NCBI GenBank assembly: GCA_015661585.1
Contig: DQVU01000243.1
Location: forward strand, 1-8,354
Direction of reading: 5' to 3'
DNA: 8,354 nucleotides
Source: Methanothermococcus okinawensis
Lineage (GTDB): Archaea; AGJL01; Methanococci; Methanococcales; Methanococcaceae
Every line of letters starts with the position of its first letter. Position 1 is the first letter of the stretch. The position numbers were made by a program, and so were the translations under genes. A model generated the notes under the pieces. It saw only the letters and a list, made by a program, of their open reading frames with translations, was not told the DNA's origin and did no database searches. This document shows, in pieces, positions 1-6,067 of this stretch.

Positions 1-261
1 AGAGATACCTAAACCACAACCTAAGGGAAGTTGGGATCTGTGTATAATATCATACCCTTCTATATCTATGTTATTCAAAACCTCCTTAGTGGGGCATAGA
101 TCCATCTCCCTATCATTGAAGTATATTTTTCCCTTACCTACTTTTACCTCTGTAATTACTCCCTTATCTACAGTTATTCCTACCCCAGTTGAACCTGTCC
201 TTAGGGGATCCTTCTCCCTGTGTATTCTAAAGAACCCTGTAATATGTCCAGGGACAAACAT
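1..261 (-). CDS. Pantoate kinase (GHMP superfamily), N-terminal part, cut by window edge
   Basis: This is the first 87 codons of a gene that continues past the left edge; the reading frame has no stop. The product is most likely archaeal pantoate kinase, which phosphorylates pantoate to 4-phosphopantoate in the archaeal route to coenzyme A, in the cytoplasm. Seen in the sequence: an N-terminal MFVPGHITGFF, a GSTGVGI turn at residues 23-29, and the GHMP-kinase ATP-binding loop PLGCGLGIS at residues 79-87. The family is about 280-300 residues long, so roughly two thirds is missing. The ATG at 261 is chosen because only 5 bases separate it from the thyA stop and an AGGTAAT sequence overlapping that stop can serve as ribosome binding site. 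The gene is therefore probably co-transcribed with, and coupled to, thyA. Another GHMP kinase is the alternative, but the N-terminus fits pantoate kinase best. Confidence 0.83.
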   Translation of the reverse strand, partial: MFVPGHITGFFRIHREKDPLRTGSTGVGITVDKGVITEVKVGKGKIYFNDREMDLCPTKEVLNNIDIEGYDIIHRSQLPLGCGLGIS

Positions 262-266
262 AGGTA

Positions 267-935
267 TTACCTGAGATACTTTAAACACTCTGGAAAGTAT
301 TTAGAGATGTAGTTGTAATCTCTCTCTATGTAGATGTGCATACTCACCCCATGGTGGGTATAGGTTCCATACTCCACCCCAAGGCTCTCAGCCACCATCT
401 CCCCTAAGGCTATCAATCCAAGAGCGTTGGCATGGTATGCTAGTAGTAGATCGTTACTCCTAAAGAGTACAGTTTGATGAAGTTTGCCATCCCTTATAAG
501 GAATTGGATATACTGGAGACAGGGAACACTACCTCTCTTCTTTTTACTTACCTCCATATCTATAACAGGTTGCCAGGTTATCGCTACAGCCCTCCTAGAG
601 TTTTTCTCCTCCTTTAATTTTTCTATAATATATTTTATCTGATCTACGTAATTACCATTTACAGGGTACTTGAAGAGCCTACTGTGGTAGTCGTAGGAGA
701 ATTTATTTTCAGAACCGTAGAGTAGATTTTTAGTGTATTGCTCCACAGCGTTTTTTCCAAAGGGATACTTTGGACTGATACTCTTTAACTTTGGATTGGT
801 TATCTCTACTACAACATTTCTGATCTCCCTACAGACCTCCCCATCTTCAGTTATCATATCCTCTCCTTTTTCCAGAACCTCTTTAACTAGGTACTCATAA
901 CTGGCCCTTACCGAGGGTTTTCTGATGGAGAGCAT
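267..935 (-). CDS. thyA: Thymidylate synthase, archaeal ThyA type
   Basis: 222 residues, complete. It methylates dUMP to dTMP using a methylene-pterin; in methanogens the donor is thought to be a tetrahydromethanopterin derivative rather than folate. The hallmark residues are visible: the phosphate-binding arginine pair at 114-115, the catalytic cysteine C139 in PCLQ, RSND at 159-162 (dUMP phosphate and ring contacts), and HIY at 200-202 near the C-terminus. The protein is short compared with the roughly 264-residue E. coli enzyme, as is usual for the archaeal branch (M. jannaschii MJ0511 type). The ATG at 935 is preceded by GAGG about 6 bases upstream. It is the first clear gene of a minus-strand unit and is followed after 5 bases by pantoate kinase. 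A TATA-like stretch lies about 50 bases upstream (near 985-995) but is hard to tell apart from the AT-rich background. Confidence 0.95.
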   Translation of the reverse strand: MLSIRKPSVRASYEYLVKEVLEKGEDMITEDGEVCREIRNVVVEITNPKLKSISPKYPFGKNAVEQYTKNLLYGSENKFSYDYHSRLFKYPVNGNYVDQIKYIIEKLKEEKNSRRAVAITWQPVIDMEVSKKKRGSVPCLQYIQFLIRDGKLHQTVLFRSNDLLLAYHANALGLIALGEMVAESLGVEYGTYTHHGVSMHIYIERDYNYISKYFPECLKYLR

Positions 936-1301
936 GGTAGTCCTCTATGTGGTTTTTGATTAAAAATTAATAAGAATAGTAATTATAATAAAAAATAATA
1001 AAATCCCAAGGGAAAATATCCAGAATTTAATTTTTTTACCTTTATTATTTTTATAATTATAACTCTAGTTCCCATCAAGATAGTGATTAGAAGAATATTC
1101 AGGATGGACAAGTATAAAAAGTAAAATACCATCTCCTATACTACACTGAACACTGGAAAAATAAAGTAGATTCCTTTTAATTTATAGTAAAGATATATTC
1201 TGTTTTATTATCCTCTTAGGCTTTTTATTCTTTATTTTTATATTTTTATAATTTTTATTTATTTGTTTTTATTATTATTTTTAACTACCACTTTAAGGGA
1301 A
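936..1301. other. AT-rich spacer between thyA and the gch3 operon
   Basis: A 366-base gap. It contains the doubtful small membrane ORF at 983-1132 and a less AT-rich patch at about 1060-1175. From about 1195 to 1285 the plus strand is extremely thymine-rich with repeated T4-T5 runs, which would resemble an archaeal U-tract terminator for plus-strand transcription, but there is no plus-strand gene before it. The minus strand after the dus-like stop is instead adenine-rich, so no clear terminator for the gch3-dus transcript is seen and read-through towards thyA cannot be excluded. No tRNA or convincing stem-loop was found. Confidence 0.6.
983..1132 (-). CDS. Possible 49-residue membrane protein, doubtful
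   Basis: A short open frame from ATG at 1132 to TAA at 983. The translation has a hydrophobic N-terminal segment (about residues 3-20), a basic stretch containing KIIKVKK, and a second hydrophobic tail, so it would be a small inner-membrane peptide with one or two helices. In its favour, an ACTATAAATT box lies at about 1180-1190 on the same strand, some 50 bases upstream of the ATG, and the ORF ends 47 bases before thyA. Against it, the GGAG upstream touches the ATG and leaves no proper spacing. Thymine-rich DNA also yields hydrophobic peptides by chance, and I recognise no family. It is listed only so that it can be tested. Confidence 0.22.
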   Translation of the reverse strand: MVFYFLYLSILNILLITILMGTRVIIIKIIKVKKLNSGYFPLGFYYFLL

Positions 1302-2099
1302 CTAGAATTTATTATCTTTATTATCTACTTTCCTGTTAAACTCGTATATCCATCTAATATTCCCTCTTAAAACACATCTTGCAACGGATATTAAATCTGA
1401 ATACCTCAACATCCTCTTTGCATCTTTAATGGAGTTTATAGAGTTGTTTCCTATGATTATCTTCTCTTTAAAACAGTCCCTTATCTTTTGAATATACCCA
1501 ATATCTGGATAATCCTTTCCCGGATTAAAACAGTCTAGATGTATCCCATGAAAATATTTTCTAACCTTATTTAAATTATCTATTAACTCCTCAACAGATA
1601 CAACGTTTGCCCTCACCTTTAGGAAAATAGGTTTTTCTATCTCCAACTCCCAGATACCCTTTAAAAAATCCCTAAGGGTTTCAAGGTTCTCCCTCTTCAA
1701 CAACTCCTGTCCAATACCTAAATTAACTATCTCCCTCTGGCGACAGTGGCAGTTTAACTCTATTATGTCACAGTGTTTCCCCAGGATCTCTATTCTTCTT
1801 TTAGCATCATCGAAATCTTTAAACCTTATATTTACAGATATGAGGGCGTTACTCTCCTTAGCTCTTTTCACCTCTCTTTTTATAATATTCTCAAATTCAT
1901 CTAAATTATATAAAAACTCCTTCCTCCCCCTTTTTACCATCTCTTTACTGGCAGATAGTGTGGCACTGTCTAAATTAAGGGCTCCTAAGGTGACTATTCC
2001 AAATAGGCCTCTGTATTTTCCACAGAAAGATCCATCTGTAATGCCAGCCATAGGGGCAAGGACTACCTTCCTACCTCCACATTTTTGAAGAACATCCAT
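1302..2099 (-). CDS. tRNA-dihydrouridine-synthase-like TIM-barrel flavoprotein (MJ0144-like)
   Basis: 265 residues, complete. Several Dus-family signatures are in order: the FMN-site strand VVLAPMAGITDGSF at residues 12-25, the segment DIIELNCHC at 111-119 followed by a GIGQELL helix start at 128-134, the phosphate-side strand PIFLKVRAN at 157-165, and a C-terminal ISVARCVLRG at 237-246. Cysteine 119 aligns with the catalytic Cys of the usual N-x-G-C-P motif, but here it is N-C-H-C-R, so the flanking Gly and Pro are lost. The protein lacks the C-terminal helical tRNA-binding domain of standard Dus enzymes (usually over 310 residues), so its substrate is uncertain. It may reduce uridine in RNA or act on a small molecule. 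A GGTG ribosome binding site at 2108-2111 directly follows the gch3 stop, indicating a two-gene operon; I recall MJ0144 and MJ0145 also being neighbours. Fold assignment is firm, activity is not. Confidence 0.8.
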   Translation of the reverse strand: MDVLQKCGGRKVVLAPMAGITDGSFCGKYRGLFGIVTLGALNLDSATLSASKEMVKRGRKEFLYNLDEFENIIKREVKRAKESNALISVNIRFKDFDDAKRRIEILGKHCDIIELNCHCRQREIVNLGIGQELLKRENLETLRDFLKGIWELEIEKPIFLKVRANVVSVEELIDNLNKVRKYFHGIHLDCFNPGKDYPDIGYIQKIRDCFKEKIIIGNNSINSIKDAKRMLRYSDLISVARCVLRGNIRWIYEFNRKVDNKDNKF

Positions 2100-2111
2100 A
2101 TATATGACACC

Positions 2112-2912
2112 TTATATAGGGCATAACGTGTTAAACTTCCTCCTTATATTGTAATTTTTGTAGTTTAAGGTACATACCTGGCCCTCTACCTTACCTTCCC
2201 TTATAAGTTCCAATCCAATATCTGCCATATTGGATGCATCCTCTGCAGTCTTCCCTATTCCTATACCTGCCTTCAATTGAATACCTGTTTTATCCCTTAT
2301 ATTCTCAAAAATAGCGATAAAATCACTCTCACTCATACCGTTACAGGGACACATGAAGTTATCGCCACCAATAAAAAACACCATAGCACCGTACTTTTTC
2401 AACTCCTTGATGAGTCTTAGATGAATCTCGTTAATACGTAGGTAGGTGTCATAGGCACTCTCCAAGTCTGTCAGTGTTTTCGTGACGTTGTTTATATCTA
2501 CATGTGCCAGTTGGACGTATCCTTCCTCTAAGATAAAGTCATTTGCAACATCTAATACCTCCTTCCTGTACTTATCCTGGGCACTTCCATGCTCCTGGAT
2601 CTTCTCTGTGGCCAATTTCTGAGCCTCGTAGGGAGTCTCTGCCGAGGCTATACCCATACTCACTGTAAAGGGGTATCTGTTCTTTATACTCTCCTGAATC
2701 CTCCGGTGGGTTTCAAGATCTATACCGTTAGTTATTGCGATCAAGTTGTCAAACCTGGTATAGAACACAAGGCCCTTATGGGCTCCAAATTGAAGGTTTA
2801 GATCTCCATAAAGTCTTGACTGAAGTGCCTGTAGGTCGCTCTCCCTTCTAGGGTTTGGTGTTACAGTCCAAGGTCCGTAGTTGTCGATCTGAATAACGGT
2901 AATCTGTATCAT
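2112..2912 (-). CDS. gch3: GTP cyclohydrolase III (forms the formylamino-pyrimidine FAPy from GTP)
   Basis: 266 residues, complete. The enzyme opens the GTP imidazole ring and removes pyrophosphate to give 2-amino-5-formylamino-6-ribosylamino-4(3H)-pyrimidinone 5'-phosphate, the entry compound for archaeal riboflavin and coenzyme F420 synthesis. The sequence is very close to the M. jannaschii MJ0145 enzyme as I remember it. There are two tandem domains related to nucleotide-cyclase/GGDEF palms. The first has ITVIQIDNYGPWT (3-15) and the degenerate loop RFDN (53-56). The second has QLAHVDINNVT (134-144) and the intact loop GGDN (182-185), followed by KAGIGIG (214-220). The ATG at 2912 gives the conserved family N-terminus; the upstream GATGATA is only a weak ribosome binding site. 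A TATA box lies about 50 bases upstream. It is the first gene of an operon with the dus-like gene 12 bases downstream. Its pathway leads to FMN, which that neighbour should bind. Confidence 0.96.
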   Translation of the reverse strand: MIQITVIQIDNYGPWTVTPNPRRESDLQALQSRLYGDLNLQFGAHKGLVFYTRFDNLIAITNGIDLETHRRIQESIKNRYPFTVSMGIASAETPYEAQKLATEKIQEHGSAQDKYRKEVLDVANDFILEEGYVQLAHVDINNVTKTLTDLESAYDTYLRINEIHLRLIKELKKYGAMVFFIGGDNFMCPCNGMSESDFIAIFENIRDKTGIQLKAGIGIGKTAEDASNMADIGLELIREGKVEGQVCTLNYKNYNIRRKFNTLCPI

Positions 2913-2956
2913 ACTATCATCGTTAGTATTGTGGTATATTTGTTTTAAACCAGAAA

Positions 2957-2967
2957 GAGTATATAAG
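2957..2967 (-). promoter_or_regulatory. TATA box for the gch3 operon
   Basis: On the minus strand this reads CTTATATACTC, a good match to the methanogen TATA box. Its centre is about 50 bases from the gch3 ATG, which would place the transcription start near 2937 with a leader of about 25 bases. No better box lies closer. Confidence 0.5.
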
Positions 2968-3062
2968 TATGATTATTTATTATGTATAAATATTTTGATT
3001 TCTCCAATTCATCTCAAAGGATATTATGAAATAGAAAGATATAAAAACTTTAAAATTATTAA

Positions 3063-3070
3063 TTATATAA
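3063..3070 (+). promoter_or_regulatory. TATA box for fbp
   Basis: TTATATAA on the plus strand, about 46 bases before the fbp ATG at 3112. It predicts a start site near 3090 and a leader of about 20 bases that contains the ribosome binding site. The region 2913-3111 is divergent, so gch3 and fbp have separate promoters about 100 bases apart. Confidence 0.5.
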
Positions 3071-3100
3071 AAGAATAATATTAATAATGAATTAAATAAA

Positions 3101-3108
3101 GAGGGGGT
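3101..3108 (+). promoter_or_regulatory. Ribosome binding site of fbp
   Basis: The G-rich GAGGGGGT stands out in an otherwise A/T spacer and ends three bases before the ATG at 3112. It supports that start rather than an internal one. Confidence 0.6.
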
Positions 3109-3111
3109 AGA

Positions 3112-4257
3112 ATGGAAGAAAGGGTAACGATAAGTGTTATTAAAGCAGATGTTGGAGGACTCTGTGGTCATACTGAGGCCCCAGAGGAGTTACTAGATGC
3201 ATGTGATTATGTCCTTGAAGAGGCTGTAGATGAGATACTTATAGATTACTACGTTACAAGATGTGGAGACGATATAAACCTCATCATGACTCATAGGTTG
3301 GGTATAGACAACGAGAAGATCCACGGGTTGGCATGGAAGGCGTTTGAAGAGGCCACTAAGGTTGCAAAGGAGTTAAAACTCTACGGAGCAGGACAGGATT
3401 TACTTGCAGAGGCGTTCAGTGGTAACGTTAGGGGGATGGGACCAGGATGTGCAGAAATGGAGTTTGTAGAAAGACCAAGTGAACCTGTAATAGTATTCTG
3501 CTGTGATAAAACAGACCCCTCTGTATTTAACTTGCCATTATATAGAATATTTGCAGACCCCTTTAACACTGCAGGGTTGGTGTACGACAAATCTATGATT
3601 CACGGCTTTAAATTCGACGTGTTAGATGTAATTGAAAATAAACAGATAACGTTGAAAACACCAGAGGAATCCTATCAGTTGTTGGCCCTCATAGGAAACT
3701 TGGAGAGATACTGTATAAAAAGAATACATAGGGCGAAGGATAACGAGATTGCAGCAGTTGTAAGTTCTGAGAAGTTAAATTTAATCGCGGGGAGATACGT
3801 AGGAAAGGACGATCCAGTTGCAATTGTTAGGGCCCAAAGTGGGATGCCTGCAGTGGGAGAGGTTTTAGAGGCTTTTGCAACTCCACACTTTGTACCTGGA
3901 TGGATGAGAGGATGTCACTGGGGACCGTTGATGCCAGTAAGTGAGGAAGATGCAAGACCTGCAAGATTTGACGGACCTCCAAGGATTATGGCCTTAGGAT
4001 TCCAGATTTCAAATGGAAAGTTAATAGGGCCAAACGATCTATTTGATGATGTGTCCTTCAACAGAGCCAGGGAGAAGGCTTTAGAAATGGCAGATCTGAT
4101 AAGAAGAATGGGACCATTCCAACCCCACAGACTACCTGAGGCCATGATGGAGTATACCTCAGTACCAGAGATATTGGCAGAGTTGAAAGAGAGATTTGTA
4201 GAGACTGAAAAAGTTGAAAAAGCTGAAAAATTGAGAGAAAGGGGGGAAATAGAGTAA
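3112..4257 (+). CDS. fbp: Fructose-1,6-bisphosphate aldolase/phosphatase (bifunctional, FBPase class V)
   Basis: 381 residues, complete. This archaeal gluconeogenic enzyme condenses dihydroxyacetone phosphate with glyceraldehyde 3-phosphate and then hydrolyses the 1-phosphate, giving fructose 6-phosphate irreversibly. Catalytic residues known from characterised homologues are present at matching positions: the Schiff-base lysine K232 and tyrosine Y229 in GRYVGKDDP, and Mg-binding candidates D13, H20, D53/D54 (CGDD), Q95 (AGQD), D132 (CDKTD) and D233/D234. Length is normal for the family (about 360-400). The last 30 residues form a charged tail with the repeat EKVEKAEK, likely a helix. The start is supported by the G-rich ribosome binding site. 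The gene is monocistronic: divergent from gch3 and convergent with moeA, whose stop codon is only 3 bases away. Identification is secure. Confidence 0.97.
   Translation: MEERVTISVIKADVGGLCGHTEAPEELLDACDYVLEEAVDEILIDYYVTRCGDDINLIMTHRLGIDNEKIHGLAWKAFEEATKVAKELKLYGAGQDLLAEAFSGNVRGMGPGCAEMEFVERPSEPVIVFCCDKTDPSVFNLPLYRIFADPFNTAGLVYDKSMIHGFKFDVLDVIENKQITLKTPEESYQLLALIGNLERYCIKRIHRAKDNEIAAVVSSEKLNLIAGRYVGKDDPVAIVRAQSGMPAVGEVLEAFATPHFVPGWMRGCHWGPLMPVSEEDARPARFDGPPRIMALGFQISNGKLIGPNDLFDDVSFNRAREKALEMADLIRRMGPFQPHRLPEAMMEYTSVPEILAELKERFVETEKVEKAEKLRERGEIE
4208..4230 (-). terminator. Likely U-tract terminator of moeA, inside the fbp coding region
   Basis: On the minus strand there are three T5 runs (complements of 4226-4230, 4217-4221 and 4208-4212), exactly 9 bases apart and 31-53 bases past the moeA stop. 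On the plus strand the same bases are Glu-Lys codons of the fbp tail. Repeated U-tracts just beyond a stop are the usual archaeal termination signal, and the convergent layout leaves no other room for one. Confidence 0.4.
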
Positions 4258-4262
4258 TTTTT
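4258..4262 (+). terminator. Possible U-tract terminator of fbp
   Basis: A T5 run begins immediately after the fbp TAA and overlaps the moeA stop codon. Further T4 runs follow inside the antisense of moeA (about 4290-4320). Archaeal transcripts commonly end at such U-tracts without a hairpin. The tract is short, so the call is modest. Confidence 0.3.
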
Positions 4263-5472
4263 AAAATAGATAAACCTTTACATAATCTCCCTTTTCATAA
4301 CCTTCTACATTTTCATCTACTACAATATATCCATCTCCATCTTTAAGAGAGGAAAGTACCCCACTTCCTTTAATTCTCAGGGGCTCAACGTAGGTCCTCT
4401 TATTTTCACTGACTAACTTCACTCTAACTACATCTGTCCTCCCTGGTGTAGAGGGGATACTCCTCTTCAGTGGTAGATATACAAATCTCCTACTCCTGAA
4501 GTAATTTCTGAGGAACAATTCAAACTGTACTACTGCAGCAACTGGATATCCTGAGAGTATATAGAAGAGCACCTCCTTCTCTCCCAGAGAACATCTTCCA
4601 AATCCAAAGGGTTTTCCAGGCCTTATCTGTACCCCGTGGATTATCAACTCTCCAATATCTTTAACAACTTCAACGGTGTAATCCCTATCTCCTACCGATG
4701 TACCTCCAGTAGTTATCACTATATCGTTTTCTTCTATTGACTTTAACAGAACTTCTTTTATCTCTTCCTTATCATCTCCTACACTCTTGTACATCTTTGG
4801 AATGAAACCTAACTCCTTTATCAGGGCGCAGAACATAGGAGTATTGGAGTTTATTATATATTTTTTTCTTTTCAACTCCTCTATACTACTGAAATCCTCC
4901 AAATCTATCAACTCATCCCCTGTAGATATTATCCCAACACTTAAATCGTAAGTCCTGATATACCTTATACCTAAGGAGGAGAGTATTCCTATATGGTAGG
5001 GGGTAATAACATCTCCCCTCTTTAATATTAGATCTCCTTTTTTAATATCCTCTCCTACTTTTGATATATTCTCGTAGGGACGAACCCCCTTTCTGATCTC
5101 AACAAATCCCTCTCCTTCTCTACAATACTCCTTCATTACAACTGCATTGACACCTTCAGGAGTTGCCATTCCAGTGGATAATTTGACACATTGGCCTTTT
5201 CTGACAGGTTTATGTGAATCCTCCAGGAGATCCAATATTAGGGGATTTGTCTCAGAGGCTCCAAAGGTATCCTCTGCTATTACTCCATAGCCATCCATAG
5301 CAGCTCTGTTGAACATAGGTAGATCTTCAGGAGATAGTATATCTTCAGAGGATATCTTGTTATATGCCTCGTATATAGGAGTTAGTTTAACCTTTTCTAT
5401 GGCTAATTTTTCCAGTCTTTTAAATACTATTTCTTTGGCTTTTTTATAGGGTATTAGGTTCTTCAGGAACAT
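4261..5472 (-). CDS. moeA: Molybdopterin molybdenumtransferase MoeA (Mo/W insertion)
   Basis: 403 residues from the chosen start. MoeA hydrolyses adenylated molybdopterin and inserts molybdate or tungstate, giving the cofactor that formylmethanofuran and formate dehydrogenases need. Positions are counted from the upstream ATG: the N-terminal MoeA domain has FNRAAMDGYGV (58-68), TGMATPEG (104-111) and VRPYENISKVGEDI (134-147). The MoaB/MogA-like domain has ISTGDEL (186-192), TTGGTSVGDRDYT (258-270) and IRPGKPFGFG (287-296). SGYPVAA (311-317) replaces the more usual PGNPVSA. A C-terminal beta domain of about 75 residues follows, with no periplasmic-binding-like extension. Start choice: an ATG at 5484 adds four residues but has no ribosome binding site, whereas GGTGA (5478-5482) lies 5 bases before the ATG at 5472. 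The gene stands alone, convergent with fbp. Confidence 0.94.
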   Translation of the reverse strand: MFLKNLIPYKKAKEIVFKRLEKLAIEKVKLTPIYEAYNKISSEDILSPEDLPMFNRAAMDGYGVIAEDTFGASETNPLILDLLEDSHKPVRKGQCVKLSTGMATPEGVNAVVMKEYCREGEGFVEIRKGVRPYENISKVGEDIKKGDLILKRGDVITPYHIGILSSLGIRYIRTYDLSVGIISTGDELIDLEDFSSIEELKRKKYIINSNTPMFCALIKELGFIPKMYKSVGDDKEEIKEVLLKSIEENDIVITTGGTSVGDRDYTVEVVKDIGELIIHGVQIRPGKPFGFGRCSLGEKEVLFYILSGYPVAAVVQFELFLRNYFRSRRFVYLPLKRSIPSTPGRTDVVRVKLVSENKRTYVEPLRIKGSGVLSSLKDGDGYIVVDENVEGYEKGDYVKVYLF

Positions 5473-5477
5473 AACTT

Positions 5478-5482
5478 TCACC
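5478..5482 (-). promoter_or_regulatory. Ribosome binding site that decides the moeA start
   Basis: GGTGA on the minus strand, 5 bases before the ATG at 5472. It overlaps the second codon of the alternative upstream ATG at 5484, whose own upstream region is only A and T. It favours the shorter protein. Confidence 0.65.
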
Positions 5483-5846
5483 ATGGATAATAAAAAATAA
5501 TAATCATATTTATTAAAAATAATAAAAATTCTAATGAAAAATAATCAATAAAAATGAATAAAACTATAACCTCCTACCCCTCAAAGTGATAGTTTAAAAA
5601 TAACAACGATAATTAAAAATAACAAGAAAAACAATAAATTAAAAAACTCTAATGTATAACATATCTACCCCTACTCCTTAACATTGGGAAGGGATGATTT
5701 TCTCCTAACAGAATTTATATATTTTTTATACATATCTTAGTGTTCAGTAAACATTAGAGATATAGTTTTACTTCATTTTTATTAATTATTTTCCATTAGA
5801 ATTTTTATTATTTTTTATAAAATATAATAAAGGTAAAAAGTCAATC

Positions 5847-5933
5847 CTGTTACAGAAAATCCCCTTCTCCAATATTCGGGAGTAGAGGGGGGATATATTT
5901 ATATTTGAGGTGAATAGGAGTTTTTTCTTTTTT
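5847..5933 (+). ncRNA. Candidate small RNA with G/C-rich hairpin and U-tract end
   Basis: The hairpin pairs CCCCTTCTCC (5861-5870) with GGAGTAGAGGGG (5879-5890), giving ten pairs including one wobble and a two-base TA bulge, around an 8-base loop. It is the most G/C-rich spot in a spacer of almost pure A and T. A TATAAAATAT box at about 5816-5825 would start transcription near 5847, and the strand ends in T6-C-T6 at 5921-5933. A GAGGTGA at 5907-5913 resembles a ribosome binding site, but no usable start codon follows. The boundaries are inferred and I do not recognise the family. Confidence 0.35.
5921..5933 (+). terminator. Orphan U-tract terminator
   Basis: T6-C-T6 on the plus strand directly after AGGAG. 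No plus-strand protein gene lies upstream until fbp, 1.66 kb away and beyond the opposing moeA, so it would serve the candidate small RNA at 5847-5933. Confidence 0.35.
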
Positions 5934-6067
5934 AATTATAGATTAACATGTAACATCTTGAAAAAGTTCAGTGTCTTTCTGTGTTAGTAAGAATCTATCC
6001 TGTTTTTCCACTGTCTAGGAACATCTGAGGAAGGATATTGTCCGTTAAATATTATATCTTATATTCC

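Larger units (their letters stand above)
5473..6067. other. Long AT-rich spacer between moeA and pgk2
   Basis: About 595 bases with no convincing gene. It holds the moeA upstream region (5473-5560), a stem-loop candidate AAACTAT/ATAGTTT at 5561-5567 and 5589-5595 enclosing CTCCTACCCC, a second C-rich patch at about 5665-5680, and a candidate plus-strand small RNA (5847-5933). The less AT-rich stretch 5941-6060 would be the 3' untranslated region of pgk2. A 20-codon minus-strand ORF beginning MYKKYINSVRR (ATG near 5733) was seen but lacks a ribosome binding site. Confidence 0.6.

Noticed and set aside
68..274. Plus-strand open frame
   Set aside because: Lies opposite pantoate kinase, which has clear GHMP kinase motifs; no ribosome binding site or recognisable product.
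1765..2088. Plus-strand frame of 107 codons
   Set aside because: Antisense to the conserved Dus-like gene; its length follows from the low stop frequency opposite that gene.
2589..2801. Plus-strand frame of 70 codons
   Set aside because: Antisense to GTP cyclohydrolase III with no supporting signals.
2980..3171. Minus-strand frame across the fbp start
   Set aside because: Hydrophobic translation arises from the AT-rich promoter region and it overlaps the conserved start of fbp.
3381..3590. Minus-strand frame inside fbp
   Set aside because: Antisense shadow of a highly conserved coding region; the frame at 3915-4145 is rejected for the same reason.
5669..5733. 20-codon minus-strand ORF beginning MYKKYINSVRR
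   Set aside because: No ribosome binding site, very short, and its first codons are simply a TATA-rich stretch.
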